Notes under the pieces: generated by a model
Databases searched by the model: none
What the model was told of the DNA's origin: nothing
What the model saw: only the letters and a program-made list of their open reading frames with translations
Position numbers and translations under genes: made by a program
Part shown: one piece after another, positions 49,085 to 59,234 of the stretch
Layout: every line of letters starts with the position of its first letter
Numbering within the stretch: the stretch's first letter is position 1
NCBI RefSeq assembly: GCF_900169065.1
Contig: NZ_FXZB01000020.1
Location: 1-64,000, forward strand
From: Brevibacterium aurantiacum
Lineage (GTDB): Bacteria > Actinomycetota > Actinomycetes > Actinomycetales > Brevibacteriaceae
DNA: 64,000 bases
Direction of reading: 5' to 3'

Positions 49085-49555
49085 CTATTCGGGCAGGGCC
49101 TGTCCGATGCGCGCGAATACTCGTTCGATGACTTCGAGTTCCTCATCGTCGACATGGCTGAGGAAGACTTCGTCGATGTTCTCCCGGTGCTGACGTCCCG
49201 CATTGAGGAAGGCTTGGGCACCGGCCTCGGTGAGCCCGACGTTGTGCGCTCGTTTGTCCTCTGCGCATTCCGTCTTCGTCACCAGGCCCGCGTCCTCAAG
49301 CACCTTGATCCGGTAATTGAGGCGTGAGGGCGAGAACACCAGCTTTTTGGCCAGCACGCTCATCGTCAGCAGGTGGGTCGGCTCCTCCCACAGCAGCAGC
49401 AGCGTGTTGTAGTCGCTGACAGTCAGACTGGCACGGTCCTTGAGGTTGCCCTCAAGGTTCTGCCGGATGCGCTGTGAGGTCTCGAAGTACAGGCGCCACG
49501 ATCTCTGCGCCAGAGCGTCGCGGTCCCGACCGAGTTTGACCTCGACCATCGTCAT
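49085..49555 (-). CDS. MarR family transcriptional regulator
   Basis: A 156-residue winged-helix regulator. The DNA-binding part is about residues 45-110: LTVSDYNTLLLLWEEP, LTMSVLAKKLVFSPSRLNYRIKVLEDAGLV (recognition helix), then the wing with TECAEDKRAHNVGLTEAG. It dimerises through the first and last helices. Its ATG at 49555 overlaps the FMN reductase stop as ATGA, so it is the last gene of the monooxygenase operon. The inverted repeat before that operon (51488-51503) is the natural candidate operator. Confidence 0.92.
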   Translation of the reverse strand: MTMVEVKLGRDRDALAQRSWRLYFETSQRIRQNLEGNLKDRASLTVSDYNTLLLLWEEPTHLLTMSVLAKKLVFSPSRLNYRIKVLEDAGLVTKTECAEDKRAHNVGLTEAGAQAFLNAGRQHRENIDEVFLSHVDDEELEVIERVFARIGQALPE

Positions 49556-50262
49556 CCCTCGAGAAGTTGAGCGAAGGGCGTGATGAGCTCGGGATTGAAC
49601 TCATCATCGATGCTCGGGTTCCGCTGCGCGCCACGCCGACCGAACTCGCCGGTCGTCGTGGTCGCAGTGCCGCCGCCGGCAGTCCCGCCGGCAGTGCCTG
49701 CGCTCGAAGCGGTGCCGACCCCGTGCAGGCTCGCTGCCAATCCGATCAGCTCCTCGCTGGCCTGAGCGATTCGGGCGTTGAGGCTGCGCCCGCCTTCGAT
49801 GCTGCCCCAGTCATCGGTGGCGGCGAAGATCGTCGTCGGTACGACGATGCCCTTGAGGTAGGACAGCATCGGACGCAGCACGGTCTCCCCCGCCAGCGAG
49901 TGCCGAGGCGTCCCACCGGTCGAGCCGATGAGCACGGGCTTGTTCGCCAGCGCCTTTTCGTCGATGAGTTGCCAGAACAAGGTGTGCAGGCCCACCGGAG
50001 CGACCTTGTACACGGGCGCCACGGTGACGATCACGTCTGCCGCGGCGACCTGCGCGAAGGCCGCCTCGAGGTTGTCCGAACGGAATCCGGTCAGGGCCAT
50101 ATCGGTGAGGTCCGAGCTCAGGTTCCGCACGTTGATGTGCTCGGTCTCCGCGCTCAGGTCCGCAGCATCGGCCGCCGAGGTGGCCGCTGCGATGATCTTG
50201 TTCGAGAGTTTCAGTGTGGTTGAGTCCTCGCTCAGCGAGGTTGTGATGCTGAGAATTCGCAT
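49552..50262 (-). CDS. NAD(P)H-dependent FMN reductase (CE1759-like)
   Basis: A 236-residue flavodoxin-like reductase. It starts MRILSITTSLSEDSTTLKL, the FMN phosphate-binding loop, with VTVAPVYKVAPVGLHTLFWQLID as the isoalloxazine region and IGSTGGTPRHSLAGE following. The C-terminal part is alanine-, glycine- and threonine-rich (TASSAGTAGGTAGGGTATTTT), an odd flexible linker before a short end segment. It supplies reduced FMN to the monooxygenase encoded directly upstream. Its start overlaps that gene's stop by one base (TGATG). Confidence 0.88.
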   Translation of the reverse strand: MRILSITTSLSEDSTTLKLSNKIIAAATSAADAADLSAETEHINVRNLSSDLTDMALTGFRSDNLEAAFAQVAAADVIVTVAPVYKVAPVGLHTLFWQLIDEKALANKPVLIGSTGGTPRHSLAGETVLRPMLSYLKGIVVPTTIFAATDDWGSIEGGRSLNARIAQASEELIGLAASLHGVGTASSAGTAGGTAGGGTATTTTGEFGRRGAQRNPSIDDEFNPELITPFAQLLEG

Positions 50263-51440
50263 CAGCGATCAGCTCCTTGGTTCTCGTTCTGCTCCGCAGC
50301 CCTGGCCTGACGGTCGGCGTAGGCACGTGATCCGGGGCCACCACCGGGGATGGGATCGCGGCCCTCACGGTGACGGATGACGAGTGATTCGTGTGTCGGT
50401 GCGTCGGGGACATCGGCCGGACGGTCCTTGGCGAATTCCTTCCGCAGAACCGGAACGACTTCCTCGCCGAGGAGGTCGAGCTGTTCCAGCACTGTCTTCT
50501 GGGGCAGTCCGGCGTGGTCGATGAGGAACAGCTGACGCTGATAGTCGCCGGCCCATTCGCGGAAGCTCAGGGTGCGTTCGATGACCTGCTGGGGCGATCC
50601 GACCGTCAGCGGGGTCTGCGTCGAGAAGTCCTCGAGGCTGGGGCCGTGGCCGTAGACCGGAGCGTTGTCGAAGTACGGACGGAATTCCTTGACGGCGTCC
50701 TGCGAGTTCTTGCGCATGAACACCTGACCGCCGAGTCCGACGATCGCCTGGTGCGCGGCTCCGTGGCCGTAGTACTCGTAGCGCTGGCGGTAGAGCTGAA
50801 CCATGCGAGCGGTGTGCGACACAGGCCAGAAGATGTTGTTGTGGAAGTATCCGTCACCGTAGTAGGCCGCCTGTTCGGCGATTTCGGGGCTGCGGATCGA
50901 TCCGTGCCACACGAAGGGCGGGACATCGTCCAGTGGTGTCGGTGTGACGGTGAACCCGTTGAGAGGCGTACGGAACTTGCCCTCCCAGTCGAGGTTATTC
51001 TCGCGCCACAGGCGGTAGAGCAGGTTGTAGTTCTCGACTGCCAGCGGGATGCCCGAACGGATGTCCTTGCCGAACCAGGGGTAGACGGGACCGGTGTTGC
51101 CGCGTCCCATGACGAGGCTGATGCGCCCGTCGGAGAGGTGCTGAGCATAGGCATAGTCCTCAGCGATACGCACCGGGTCGGTCGTCGTGATCAGCGTGGT
51201 GGCCGTCGACAGATGCAGCTTCTCCGTCTGGGCTGCGATGTTCGCGAGCAGGACCGGCGGGTTCGCGGGTGCCACGAACGGCGGGTTGTGGTGCTGTCCG
51301 GTGGCGAAGACATCGAGGCCGACCTCTTCGGCCTTCTTGGCGATCTCGACCGTATCCTTGATCCGCTGATTCTCAGACACCGTGGTCCCCGTGGTGGGAT
51401 CGCTGGTGACGTCTCCGATGGTGAAGATTCCGAGTTCCAT
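50262..51440 (-). CDS. FMN-dependent luciferase-like monooxygenase (CE1758-like)
   Basis: A 392-residue luciferase-fold monooxygenase. The N terminus MELGIFTIGDVTSDP is characteristic of this actinobacterial group. TGQHHNPPFVAPANPPVLLANIAA and ISLVMGRGNTGPVYPWFG are the family blocks, and ADDGYFHNNIFWP-like sequence lies mid-chain. It uses reduced FMN and oxygen to oxidise an unidentified substrate. The C-terminal 40 residues are polar and probably disordered. It leads the operon monooxygenase, FMN reductase, MarR regulator. ATG at 51440 follows AAGGAGCAGAC. Confidence 0.9.
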   Translation of the reverse strand: MELGIFTIGDVTSDPTTGTTVSENQRIKDTVEIAKKAEEVGLDVFATGQHHNPPFVAPANPPVLLANIAAQTEKLHLSTATTLITTTDPVRIAEDYAYAQHLSDGRISLVMGRGNTGPVYPWFGKDIRSGIPLAVENYNLLYRLWRENNLDWEGKFRTPLNGFTVTPTPLDDVPPFVWHGSIRSPEIAEQAAYYGDGYFHNNIFWPVSHTARMVQLYRQRYEYYGHGAAHQAIVGLGGQVFMRKNSQDAVKEFRPYFDNAPVYGHGPSLEDFSTQTPLTVGSPQQVIERTLSFREWAGDYQRQLFLIDHAGLPQKTVLEQLDLLGEEVVPVLRKEFAKDRPADVPDAPTHESLVIRHREGRDPIPGGGPGSRAYADRQARAAEQNENQGADR

Positions 51441-51487
51441 GTCTGCTCCTTCTGCTCGCTCTTCGCGAACCCTCCTTGAACTGAATA

Positions 51488-51503
51488 ACTTCAGTTTTGA
51501 AGT
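51488..51503. promoter_or_regulatory. Operator-like inverted repeat ACTTCA-N4-TGAAGT
   Basis: A perfect 6-bp inverted repeat with spacer GTTT, 48-63 nt before the monooxygenase start, and directly followed by the small palindrome AACTAGTT (51504-51511). TTGAA-type half-sites also occur on both sides. The AT-rich location and the MarR gene at the end of the operon suggest autoregulation. Confidence 0.65.
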
Positions 51504-51585
51504 AACTAGTTGAAAGTTTAACAGACTTCGATCGAGAAGTATTCCCGAGCTCTGTCACACAACGATCTGAGCTGCGTCACACAGC

Positions 51586-51641
51586 AAAAGCCGGGCCCTC
51601 CGAGCCGAATCCTTTGCGGATGTCGGCTGGGAGGGCCCGGC
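51586..51641 (-). terminator. Intrinsic terminator after cysE
   Basis: A long stem: 51590-51601 pairs perfectly with 51630-51641 (12 bp), then after one mismatch 51603-51608 pairs with 51623-51628 (6 bp). On the minus strand TTTT follows (51586-51589). It ends 44 nt beyond the cysE stop. Confidence 0.88.
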
Positions 51642-51684
51642 GAAGACAGTGTTGCTGGGTGAAGCTGGCGAGCGAGCTTCTCGC

Positions 51685-52365
51685 TCAGATCCAGATAGCG
51701 GGATCGATCAGTTCGAAGTCGGCGTAGGGAGAACGTGAGTCACCCACATCGGATCCGGCCGCCTCGGGGTCGGTGCGATTCTTGTAGGGCCTGACCTTGG
51801 CCGGGATCCCCACCGCACTCGAATCGGCGGCGACGTCTTTGACGACGACCGCATTGGCACCCACCGAGGAGTTGTCGCCGACGACCACAGGGCCGAGGAT
51901 CTTCGCACCGGCACCGACGAGGACGTGGTTGCCGATGGTCGGGTGGCGCTTCGTCTGCTCCATCGATGTGCCGCCGAGGGTGACCTGATGGTAGAGCATC
52001 ACATCATCGCCGATCTCCGAGGTCTCGCCGATGACGACACCGTTGGCGTGGTCGATGAAGAAGCGTCGACCGATCTGCGCGCCAGGATGGATCTCAACTC
52101 CGGTCAGCGTCCTCACCGCCTGGGACATCAGCCTGGCCGGCACCTTGGTGGAGTCGTTCTGCCACAGTCGGTGCAGGCCGCGGTGGGCCCAGATCGCGTG
52201 CATGCCCGGGTACGAGACCATCGAGACGAAATCATTGGTGGCTGCAGGGTCACGCCTGCGCACGGTATCGAGGTCCTCGCGCAGTGTCGCGCGCACCCCA
52301 GGTCGACTCAGCCCATAGGCTGCCGCGCCGATCGCCGCCGCTGCCACGGTCCACAGTGCCTTCAT
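51685..52365 (-). CDS. cysE: Serine O-acetyltransferase
   Basis: A 226-residue hexapeptide-repeat acyltransferase of the short EpsC-like form, making O-acetylserine for cysteine synthesis. The left-handed beta helix is seen in [25 protein letters not shown], split here as [15 protein letters not shown] and [19 protein letters not shown], which include the catalytic Asp-His pair. The C-terminal end [10 protein letters not shown] finishes in Ile, the residue that docks into CysK in the cysteine synthase complex. It lies 126 nt downstream of cysK in the same direction. Confidence 0.95.
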   Translation of the reverse strand: MKALWTVAAAAIGAAAYGLSRPGVRATLREDLDTVRRRDPAATNDFVSMVSYPGMHAIWAHRGLHRLWQNDSTKVPARLMSQAVRTLTGVEIHPGAQIGRRFFIDHANGVVIGETSEIGDDVMLYHQVTLGGTSMEQTKRHPTIGNHVLVGAGAKILGPVVVGDNSSVGANAVVVKDVAADSSAVGIPAKVRPYKNRTDPEAAGSDVGDSRSPYADFELIDPAIWI

Positions 52366-52491
52366 CTCAACAGTCCTTCTTGCTTGTGATCGTCAATCCT
52401 CAATGCCGCGAGGGCGCCAAACATGTGTTTGACACCCTCGCCGCGAAACCGGCATCTGCCTGCGGCGATGCTCAGTCGAAACTTACTCTGC

Positions 52492-53418
52492 TCAGTCCAT
52501 GTACTCGGCGAACAGCGGCGTGGTCAGGTAGCGCTCACCGAAGTCGGGCAGGATGACGACGATGCGCTTGCCTGCGTTCTCCGGGCGAGCACCCAGCTCT
52601 TCGGCTGCCAGGAGTGCGGCACCGGAGGAGATTCCGACGAGCAGTCCCTCTTCCTTGGCGACGTCGCGGGCACGGGAGAAGGCATCATCGTTTTCGATGG
52701 TGACGACTTCGTCGTAGATCTTGGTATCGAGTACGCCGGGGACGAAGTTGGCACCCAGGCCCTGGATCATGTGGGGACCGGCAGCTCCGCCGGAGAGCAG
52801 CGGCGAGGCAGCGGGCTCAACGGCAACGATCTTGACGTCGGGGTTGGCCTCACGCAGGGCGGCTCCGGCACCGGTGATGGTTCCGCCGGTTCCGATGCCC
52901 GAGACGAAGATGTCGACCTTGCCGTCGGTGTCGGCGAGGATCTCGGGGCCGGTGGTCTTGCGGTGGATGTCAGCGTTGGCCTGGTTTTCGAACTGGCGAA
53001 CCAGCACTGCGCCGTCGGCGGCGATCTCTTCGGCCTTCTCGACAGCGCCCTTCATACCCTGGGCCTTGTCGGTGAGGACGAGCTCGGCGCCGAATGCGCG
53101 CAGAAGTGCACGGCGTTCCTTCGACATGGACTCCGGCATGGTCAGCTGGACCTTGTATCCGCGTGAGGTGCCGACCATCGCCAACGCGATTCCGGTGTTG
53201 CCGGAGGTGGCTTCAACGATCGTTCCGCCCGGCTTGAGCTCGCCCGAAGCTTCGGCGGCATCGATCATTGCGACGCCGATGCGGTCCTTGACCGAGTTCG
53301 CGGGGTTGTAGGATTCGAGCTTCGCAACGATCTCGGCGCCGGAGCGTTCGCTGGCCTTGTTCACACGAATCAGCGGGGTGCGGCCGACCAGTTCGGAAAC
53401 ATTTTTGAAGATGGTCAA
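52492..53418 (-). CDS. cysK: Cysteine synthase A (O-acetylserine sulfhydrylase)
   Basis: A 308-residue PLP enzyme. The Schiff-base lysine is in [11 protein letters not shown], the substrate loop is [15 protein letters not shown], and the PLP phosphate loop is [12 protein letters not shown]. The length is the family norm. The start is TTG at 53418, preceded by AAGGA at about 7 nt, and gives the expected [18 protein letters not shown] longer in-frame ATG (53640) adds about 74 residues with no conservation. CysK uses the product of CysE, encoded next. Confidence 0.96.
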   Translation of the reverse strand: MTIFKNVSELVGRTPLIRVNKASERSGAEIVAKLESYNPANSVKDRIGVAMIDAAEASGELKPGGTIVEATSGNTGIALAMVGTSRGYKVQLTMPESMSKERRALLRAFGAELVLTDKAQGMKGAVEKAEEIAADGAVLVRQFENQANADIHRKTTGPEILADTDGKVDIFVSGIGTGGTITGAGAALREANPDVKIVAVEPAASPLLSGGAAGPHMIQGLGANFVPGVLDTKIYDEVVTIENDDAFSRARDVAKEEGLLVGISSGAALLAAEELGARPENAGKRIVVILPDFGERYLTTPLFAEYMD

Positions 53419-53903
53419 GACATGTCCTTTCACGCGTATTTGTTCGCCCGGTACTGAGGGCTGTGACGAAGACGTCACACAACCACCAGCCAAAGGCTTC
53501 AGCTGCTGATTTCGTCTCGTGGACCGAGACGGTTCGACACCATCATAACCACCCGCCGTCTGCGGTTGTTCCCCAGACGGTTGCTCAACAATCCATGTTC
53601 GCTTCCGGCGAAATATGTTGTCATTGCGCGTCATATGCACTTAACTGCCCATCTCACGTCACGGCACCAGCCGCTGTCGGCGATCGAACCGCTGAACAAT
53701 CAGGCACGTATATGCCAATTCAGCGTCCCTCGACACCTCCTCCCGAGAGCCAGTGAGCAGGTCCGAATCTGAGACGCCGAGGCGGTCATGGGACAGCTCA
53801 TCAGTCTGCGAGATCCCGACGGGCGGGTCGCAAGGCTGCACACCTGGATGCGCCTGTCTCCCCGCGACAAGCTGCTGTGGAGAAAGCCGATACGATTGTC
53901 CTC
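53419..53903. other. Divergent intergenic region between cysK and def
   Basis: These 485 bases contain no convincing gene; short frames lack motifs and ribosome-binding sites. The half nearest cysK is comparatively AT-rich around 53600-53640 and probably holds its promoter. TACGAT (53890-53895) just before the def ATG fits a -10 box for a leaderless def transcript. Confidence 0.5.
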
Positions 53904-54479
53904 ATGGCTATTCATCCCATCGTCATCTACGGCGAGCCCGTGCTGCATCAGCGTGCAGAGAAGATCACCGACTTCGACGAGGAGCTCGCAACTCTGATCG
54001 CCGATATGCACGAGACTCTCGATGCCAGCAACGGGGTCGGTTTGGCCGCTCCGCAGATCGGCGTAGGCAAACGCATCTTCGTCTTCAACGCCGAGGACGA
54101 AGAAGCGGGAGTTCGTCGACGCGGGACGTTCATCAACCCGCTGCTTATCGCCTCGAAGGTGCCCGACACCCGCCCCGATCCTGATGAGGAGACGGAAGGC
54201 TGCCTCTCCGTTCCCAGCTTGGACTTTCCGCTCAAGCGCGCGGACCGTGTCACGGTCAATGGTCTCGATGAGACCGGGCAGTCGGTGTCACTGACCGCTG
54301 AAGGCTGGTTCGCCCGCATCATGCAGCACGAATACGACCACCTGCAGGGCACGCTCTACGTCGATCGTCTCGACAAGCGCTGGTCGAAGAAGTGGAAGAA
54401 AGAGCAATCCGCCAATGGTTACAACGTGCCCGGACAGTCCTGGACACCGGGCATCGACCCCGATCCCTTCGGCCACTGA
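53904..54479 (+). CDS. def: Peptide deformylase
   Basis: A 191-residue metalloenzyme that removes the formyl group from nascent proteins. All three motifs are present: GVGLAAPQIGV, EGCLSVP (metal Cys) and QHEYDHLQG (two metal His and the catalytic Glu). ATG at 53904 gives MAIHPIVIYGEPVLHQ, the standard N terminus. No Shine-Dalgarno is seen and a TACGAT box lies 8 nt upstream, so a leaderless mRNA is likely. It converges with the unknown membrane-protein gene, 36 nt apart. Confidence 0.95.
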   Translation: MAIHPIVIYGEPVLHQRAEKITDFDEELATLIADMHETLDASNGVGLAAPQIGVGKRIFVFNAEDEEAGVRRRGTFINPLLIASKVPDTRPDPDEETEGCLSVPSLDFPLKRADRVTVNGLDETGQSVSLTAEGWFARIMQHEYDHLQGTLYVDRLDKRWSKKWKKEQSANGYNVPGQSWTPGIDPDPFGH

Positions 54480-54515
54480 GCCGACACTGATTCAGTCATA
54501 CTGACGCTTCTCGGA

Positions 54516-55625
54516 TCACTCCAAGCGGCGGTCGTCCTTCGGGTCGTCCTTCGCGGCACGCGGCGACGAAGGCGTGGGTTCGAGCGCGTCGACCGATTCC
54601 TGGGCCGCTGCCAGACGTGAGTCGAAATCATCGAAGTCATCCGCGGTCTGCTCGAGCTCGGCGACCAGCCCCGAGATGATCGAGGACTGCGACTCGGCGT
54701 CGATCCGCAGTTCCCTGAACTGCCAGTCAGCGGAGTCATCGGCGGCCGTCCGGGACAGCACGTCGAGGACGCGGTCGCCGAGTTCACGTGAACGTTCGGA
54801 GTTATGAAGCAGCATGAGCTGCTCGTCGAGTGCGATGAGATGCTCATAGTACTCATGCATCGACAGCACACGGTTGGCCATCGAGGTGAAGGCCACAGCG
54901 AGTTTCGACAGGTACGTCTCCACCGACTTCGCGGTCCCCGCGTCCCGAATGCTCTCGATCTCCTCACGCAGCCGCACCAGTTCGGCCAGCCGCACACCGA
55001 TCGAGGCGACAGCATGGTCAAGGTCGACACGTGAGACGTGGTCGCGCAGGATCGGGTGGGTCCAGGCGCGGGTCCGGACGATCTTGCGCGCAATGGTCAC
55101 CGCGAGGTGGAAGAGTCGCTGTTCGTCGGTGTCGCGGCCTTCCTTGCGGCCAGGCTGGAATCCCAGCGAGGCGGGCGTGATCCACTGTGCCTGTCCCACC
55201 TGCTGACGGTTCTTCCGGCTCAGCCGTTTAGGGTCTCGGAGGTACTTCGGGGCGGTGACTGCGGCGAACACACCGGTACCGACAGCGGTCGTTCCTCCGA
55301 GCACCCCGAACATCAGCGCAGCATCGGCGAAGCCGGACAGCAGTGCCAGACTCCCCGGTGCGGCGAAGCCCGCAGTCACGGCGGCTCCGGCGCCGGTTCC
55401 GCCCTTGAACAGCATGCTGGAGCGGAAGAAGTTCCGACGCATTCCACCGGTGAGCATGATCGCACTCGGAGCACCGGCGGTATAGCGATACCCGCGAGCG
55501 TTCCAGGCCTGCATGATGTCCTGATTGACGCTCTCGGGCACGAGGACGCGATAGATCGGGATCGACTTCCCGCATTCGCTCTTCCACAACGACTTCCACG
55601 ACTGGGACACCGCATTCACCTCCAC
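54516..55625 (-). CDS. Unknown protein with membrane hairpin and coiled coil
   Basis: I do not recognise this 369-residue protein. Residues 1-65 form a soluble N-terminal part (SIPIYRVLVPESVNQDIMQAWNARG). Residues about 75-125 hold two glycine/alanine-rich hydrophobic segments that could form a membrane hairpin. The rest is helical with heptad character (about 205-345, LAELVRLREEIESI and beyond) and an acidic-basic tail. No enzyme motif is visible. It stands alone between def and gatB. Confidence 0.6.
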   Translation of the reverse strand: MEVNAVSQSWKSLWKSECGKSIPIYRVLVPESVNQDIMQAWNARGYRYTAGAPSAIMLTGGMRRNFFRSSMLFKGGTGAGAAVTAGFAAPGSLALLSGFADAALMFGVLGGTTAVGTGVFAAVTAPKYLRDPKRLSRKNRQQVGQAQWITPASLGFQPGRKEGRDTDEQRLFHLAVTIARKIVRTRAWTHPILRDHVSRVDLDHAVASIGVRLAELVRLREEIESIRDAGTAKSVETYLSKLAVAFTSMANRVLSMHEYYEHLIALDEQLMLLHNSERSRELGDRVLDVLSRTAADDSADWQFRELRIDAESQSSIISGLVAELEQTADDFDDFDSRLAAAQESVDALEPTPSSPRAAKDDPKDDRRLE

Positions 55626-55701
55626 GTACGGATGGCACCCTCACGCCGACTGCCGGATGTGTGTCCGGCCGAGTCGGCGTCTGGTCCGGCAGAATGCGAA
55701 C

Positions 55702-55750
55702 AGCCACACCCTCCGGACTTCTTTGGTATCCGAGTCTAGAGGGTGTGGCT
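55702..55750 (-). terminator. Hairpin after gatB
   Basis: AGCCACACCCTC (55702-55713) pairs perfectly over 12 bp with 55739-55750; the 25-nt loop can form a small CGGA/TCCG stem. It lies 55 nt past the gatB stop on the minus strand. Confidence 0.7.
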
Positions 55751-55804
55751 GGATCAATCCTGAGTTCTGTTCAGACGTCTGATTCTGTTCAGACGCTTGT
55801 GAAC

Positions 55805-57286
55805 TCAGCCGTTGATCTTGGCAAGGATCAGGTCCTTGGCCTTTCCGGCGTCGGCCTGACCACGGGTGGCCTTCATGATCGGTCCCATCAGGGCACCGAT
55901 GGCCTGCATCTTTCCGCCCTTGATCTTCTCGACCACGTCTGGGTTCGCGGCGATTGCCTCGTCGACGGCGGCCTCGAGTGCTCCGGTGTCTTCGACGATT
56001 TCGAGATTACGAGCGCTCATCACCTCGGCGGGTTCGCCTTCGCCGTCGGCCACGGCGGTGAGGACGTCCTTCGCGAGTTTGTCATTGAGCTTGCCGTCAT
56101 TGATGAGCCCGATCAGAGCCGCGACCTGGGCCGGTGTGACGAGCTCGGCGGTGGGCTGGTCCTTCTGGTTGGCCAACCTGGCCACCTCACCGGTCCACCA
56201 TTTGCGTGCCGCGGCAGGCTTCGCGCCGGCATTCACAGTCTCCTCGATTGCTTCGAGCAGACCGGCGTTGACGATGTCTCGCATCTCCAGATCGGAGAAG
56301 CCCCACACGCCTGCCAGACGGCGGCGCTTCTGGGCCGGCAGCTCGGGCAGGGTCGCCCGCAGCTCTTCGACCCACTCGCGGCTGGGCACGAGTGGAACGA
56401 GGTCCGGCTCCGGGAAGTACCGGTAGTCGTCGGCATCGGACTTCGGGCGTCCCGAGGAGGTCTCTCCCGTTCCCTCATGGAAGTGACGGGTCTCCTGAAC
56501 GATTGTCTCTCCAGCTTCGAGACGGGTCGCCTGGCGAGCGATCTCGTAGCGGACGGCGCGTTCGATCGAGCGGAAGGAGTTGACGTTCTTCGTCTCTGTG
56601 CGGGTACCCAGCGGAGCATCGGGGCTCTCGCGCAGGGAGACGTTGACGTCGGCACGGACGTTGCCCTGTTCCATGCGTGCCTCCGAGACATCGAGGGCAC
56701 GGAAGATGTCACGCAGGGTCCGCACATAGGTGGAGGCCACCTCGGCGGCCCGCTCCCCTGTCCCGGTGATCGGGTGGGTCACGATCTCGACGAGGGTCAC
56801 CCCTGCCCTGTTGTAGTCGACCAGGGAATGGTCGGCTCCGTGGATACGGCCGGTGGCGCCTCCGATGTGGGTGTTCTTGCCGGCGTCCTCTTCCATGTGA
56901 GCACGTTCGACGGGGATGGTGAACATCGTGCCGTCTTCGAGTTCGACCTCGACCGAGCCTTCAGCGGCGATGGGTTCATCTGACTGGCTGGTCTGGAAGT
57001 CCTTGGGTACGTCCGGGTAGAAGTAGTTCTTCCGGGCGAAGCGGCAGGTCTCTGCGATTTCGCAGCCCAGTGCCAGGCCGATCTTGATCGCGTACTCCAC
57101 GCCCTTCTCGTTGACGACGGGAAGGGAGCCGGGCAGACCCAGGGAGGTGGGAGTGATATTGGTGTTCGGTCCCCCACCGAAGGTGTTGGGTGCAGCGTCG
57201 AACATCTTCGTCGCGGTGCCCAGTTCGACGTGGACTTCGATGCCGATGACCGGATCGTACTTCTTGATCGCGTCTTCGTATTTCAC
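55805..57286 (-). CDS. gatB: Asp/Glu-tRNA amidotransferase subunit B
   Basis: A 493-residue kinase-like subunit that phosphorylates the mischarged Glu or Asp on t[20 protein letters not shown] is the N-terminal signature, followed by [21 protein letters not shown] given in part ([11 protein letters not shown]), [15 protein letters not shown], and [17 protein letters not shown] sequence. The C-terminal YqeY-like helical tail binds tRNA. GTG at 57286 overlaps the gatA stop as GTGA. It is the last gene of gatC-gatA-gatB and is followed by a hairpin. Confidence 0.97.
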   Translation of the reverse strand: MKYEDAIKKYDPVIGIEVHVELGTATKMFDAAPNTFGGGPNTNITPTSLGLPGSLPVVNEKGVEYAIKIGLALGCEIAETCRFARKNYFYPDVPKDFQTSQSDEPIAAEGSVEVELEDGTMFTIPVERAHMEEDAGKNTHIGGATGRIHGADHSLVDYNRAGVTLVEIVTHPITGTGERAAEVASTYVRTLRDIFRALDVSEARMEQGNVRADVNVSLRESPDAPLGTRTETKNVNSFRSIERAVRYEIARQATRLEAGETIVQETRHFHEGTGETSSGRPKSDADDYRYFPEPDLVPLVPSREWVEELRATLPELPAQKRRRLAGVWGFSDLEMRDIVNAGLLEAIEETVNAGAKPAAARKWWTGEVARLANQKDQPTAELVTPAQVAALIGLINDGKLNDKLAKDVLTAVADGEGEPAEVMSARNLEIVEDTGALEAAVDEAIAANPDVVEKIKGGKMQAIGALMGPIMKATRGQADAGKAKDLILAKING

Positions 57287-58788
57287 TTGGTGGTCAGTCC
57301 TTCCGCAAGAGTATCGAGCACACGAGACCCGGAGGCTTCCAAGGCGGCTTCGAGCGGGCCGGCCACCTCGTACATCTTCACGTCCTCACGTGCCGGGGCG
57401 AGGATCTGGAATCCGACAGGCAGACCGTCGGACAGTCCTGCCGGCAGGGACAGGCCGGGGATTCCGGCGAGGTTGGCCGGGATCGTCGCCACGTCGCCCA
57501 GGTAGAGGGCCATCGGATCGGATGCCGCCTCGGCACCGAACTTCAGGGCCGTCGTCGGAGCCGTCGGCGAGACGAGGACGTCACAGGATTCGAAGGCCTT
57601 GGCGAAGTCGTTCTGCACCAGGGTGCGGATCTTCTGCGCCGAACCGTAGTAGGCGTCGTAGTAGCCAGCGGAAAGGGCGTAGGTGCCGAGGATGATGCGG
57701 CGCTTGACCTCGGCGCCGAATCCTGCGGCGCGGGTCGCTGACATGACCGTCTCTGCGGTGACCGGACCGGATTCGGGCTCGACGCGCAGTCCGTAGCGCA
57801 TGCCGTCGTAGCGTGCCAGGTTCGAAGACACCTCGGAGGGCATGAGGAGGTAGTAGGCGTCGAGGGCGTAGGAGATCGACGGGCAGTCGACCTCGACGAT
57901 CTCGGCACCGGCTGCTGCGGCAACGTCGAGGGCAGCGGAGAAGGCATCGCGGACGCCGTCCTGGTAGCCCTCGCCGCGCAGCTGCTTGATGACGCCGAGC
58001 TTCTTGCCCTTGAGGTCCGAGGTCTGTGCCGCGGAGACGAAACCTGCCACCGGGTCGGGCAGCGAGGTCGAGTCCAGCGGGTCATGTCCGGCGAGCAGTT
58101 CGTGCAGAGCCGCGGCGTCGGCGACACTGCGGCCCATGGGACCGACCTGATCGAGGCTTGAGGCCATGGCGATGATGCCGAAGCGCGAGATCGAACCATA
58201 GGTCGGCTTGACTCCGACGGTGCCGGTGAACGCTGCGGGCTGTCGCACCGAACCGCCGGTGTCGGTGCCCACCGAGAGCGGAGCCTGGAAGCCGGCTAGT
58301 GCCGCTGCCGCGCCGCCGGAGGATCCGCCGGGCACGTGCTCGAGGTTCCAGGGGTTGCGGGTGGTGCCGAAGGCCGAATGCTCGGTCGTCGACCCCATGG
58401 CGAACTCGTCGAGGTTGGTCTTGCCCAAAACGGGAAGTCCGGCGGCCTTGACCTTGTTGTGCACGGTTGATTCGTAGGGCGGGACCCAGTTCTCGAGCAT
58501 CTTCGACGCGGCGGTTGTGGCCACGCCTTCGGTGACGATGAGGTCCTTGAGCGCGACTGGCACCCCGGCCAGGGCGTGGACGTCCTCGCTGGCGCTGCGC
58601 TTGGCATCGACAGCCTTGGCGGTCTCAAGTGCGAGATCGTCGGTGACGGTGATGAATGAACCGAAGTCTGCTTCGGTGGCGTGGATGCGGTCCAGGTGAG
58701 CCTGGGTCACCTCGACGGAGGAGAACTCGCCGGCTTTCAGTCCTGCGGCGAGTTCGAGGGCGCTCTTGGTGGTGAGTTCGTTCATCAT
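57283..58788 (-). CDS. gatA: Asp/Glu-tRNA amidotransferase subunit A
   Basis: A 501-residue amidase that releases ammonia from glutamine for the tRNA amidation. The Ser-cisSer-Lys triad is visible: Lys in [11 protein letters not shown], the cis-Ser in [14 protein letters not shown], and the nucleophile in [14 protein letters not shown]. The start is ATG-ATG at 58788/58785; the first overlaps the gatC stop (TGA at 58787-58785), while the second is better spaced from GGGGAGGA. The length is typical. Confidence 0.97.
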   Translation of the reverse strand: MMNELTTKSALELAAGLKAGEFSSVEVTQAHLDRIHATEADFGSFITVTDDLALETAKAVDAKRSASEDVHALAGVPVALKDLIVTEGVATTAASKMLENWVPPYESTVHNKVKAAGLPVLGKTNLDEFAMGSTTEHSAFGTTRNPWNLEHVPGGSSGGAAAALAGFQAPLSVGTDTGGSVRQPAAFTGTVGVKPTYGSISRFGIIAMASSLDQVGPMGRSVADAAALHELLAGHDPLDSTSLPDPVAGFVSAAQTSDLKGKKLGVIKQLRGEGYQDGVRDAFSAALDVAAAAGAEIVEVDCPSISYALDAYYLLMPSEVSSNLARYDGMRYGLRVEPESGPVTAETVMSATRAAGFGAEVKRRIILGTYALSAGYYDAYYGSAQKIRTLVQNDFAKAFESCDVLVSPTAPTTALKFGAEAASDPMALYLGDVATIPANLAGIPGLSLPAGLSDGLPVGFQILAPAREDVKMYEVAGPLEAALEASGSRVLDTLAEGLTTK

Positions 58789-59090
58789 TCCTCCCCGAGG
58801 ATCTGTGGGACGAGGAATTTGTCATCGGCGGATGCTGGTGCCGAGGCCAGAGCCTGCTCGCTGGTCAGGGTCTCGCCCACGACATCGGGGCGCAGCACGT
58901 TCGACAGTGCGATCGGGTGGCTGGTCGCCGGCACATCGTCGCCGGCCACTTCGTTGACCCTGGCGACATTGCTCAAAATTGTGCTCAGGTCACCGGCGAG
59001 CGACTTCAGCTCGTCTTCGCCCATGGCGATCCGAGACAGCGAGGCCAAATGCTCGACTTGTTCGGGGGTGATTGCGGAGGACTCCGTCAT
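58785..59090 (-). CDS. gatC: Asp/Glu-tRNA amidotransferase subunit C
   Basis: A 101-residue small subunit that clamps GatA and GatB together. [22 protein letters not shown] is the conserved helix pair, followed by [15 protein letters not shown] and the extended tail ending in [16 protein letters not shown] at 59090 is preceded by AAAGGCAGGGA. Longer upstream frames lack conservation. It begins the gatCAB operon. Confidence 0.96.
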   Translation of the reverse strand: MTESSAITPEQVEHLASLSRIAMGEDELKSLAGDLSTILSNVARVNEVAGDDVPATSHPIALSNVLRPDVVGETLTSEQALASAPASADDKFLVPQILGEE

Positions 59091-59234
59091 TCCCTGCCTT
59101 TCATCGGTCTGTTTACTCGTCAGCAAGTCTAGTCTCTTTGCCGGACCTGTTCTGAAGGGACCGATGTGAGGTTGTCCGAGCATCATTGCTCAGCTGCGTC
59201 GAGGCGTACGGGTCTCGCCGGGCAGGGTTCCGAA

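Noticed and set aside
53419..53640. N-terminal extension of cysK
   Set aside because: Not conserved, and a TTG with AAGGA begins exactly at the family N terminus.
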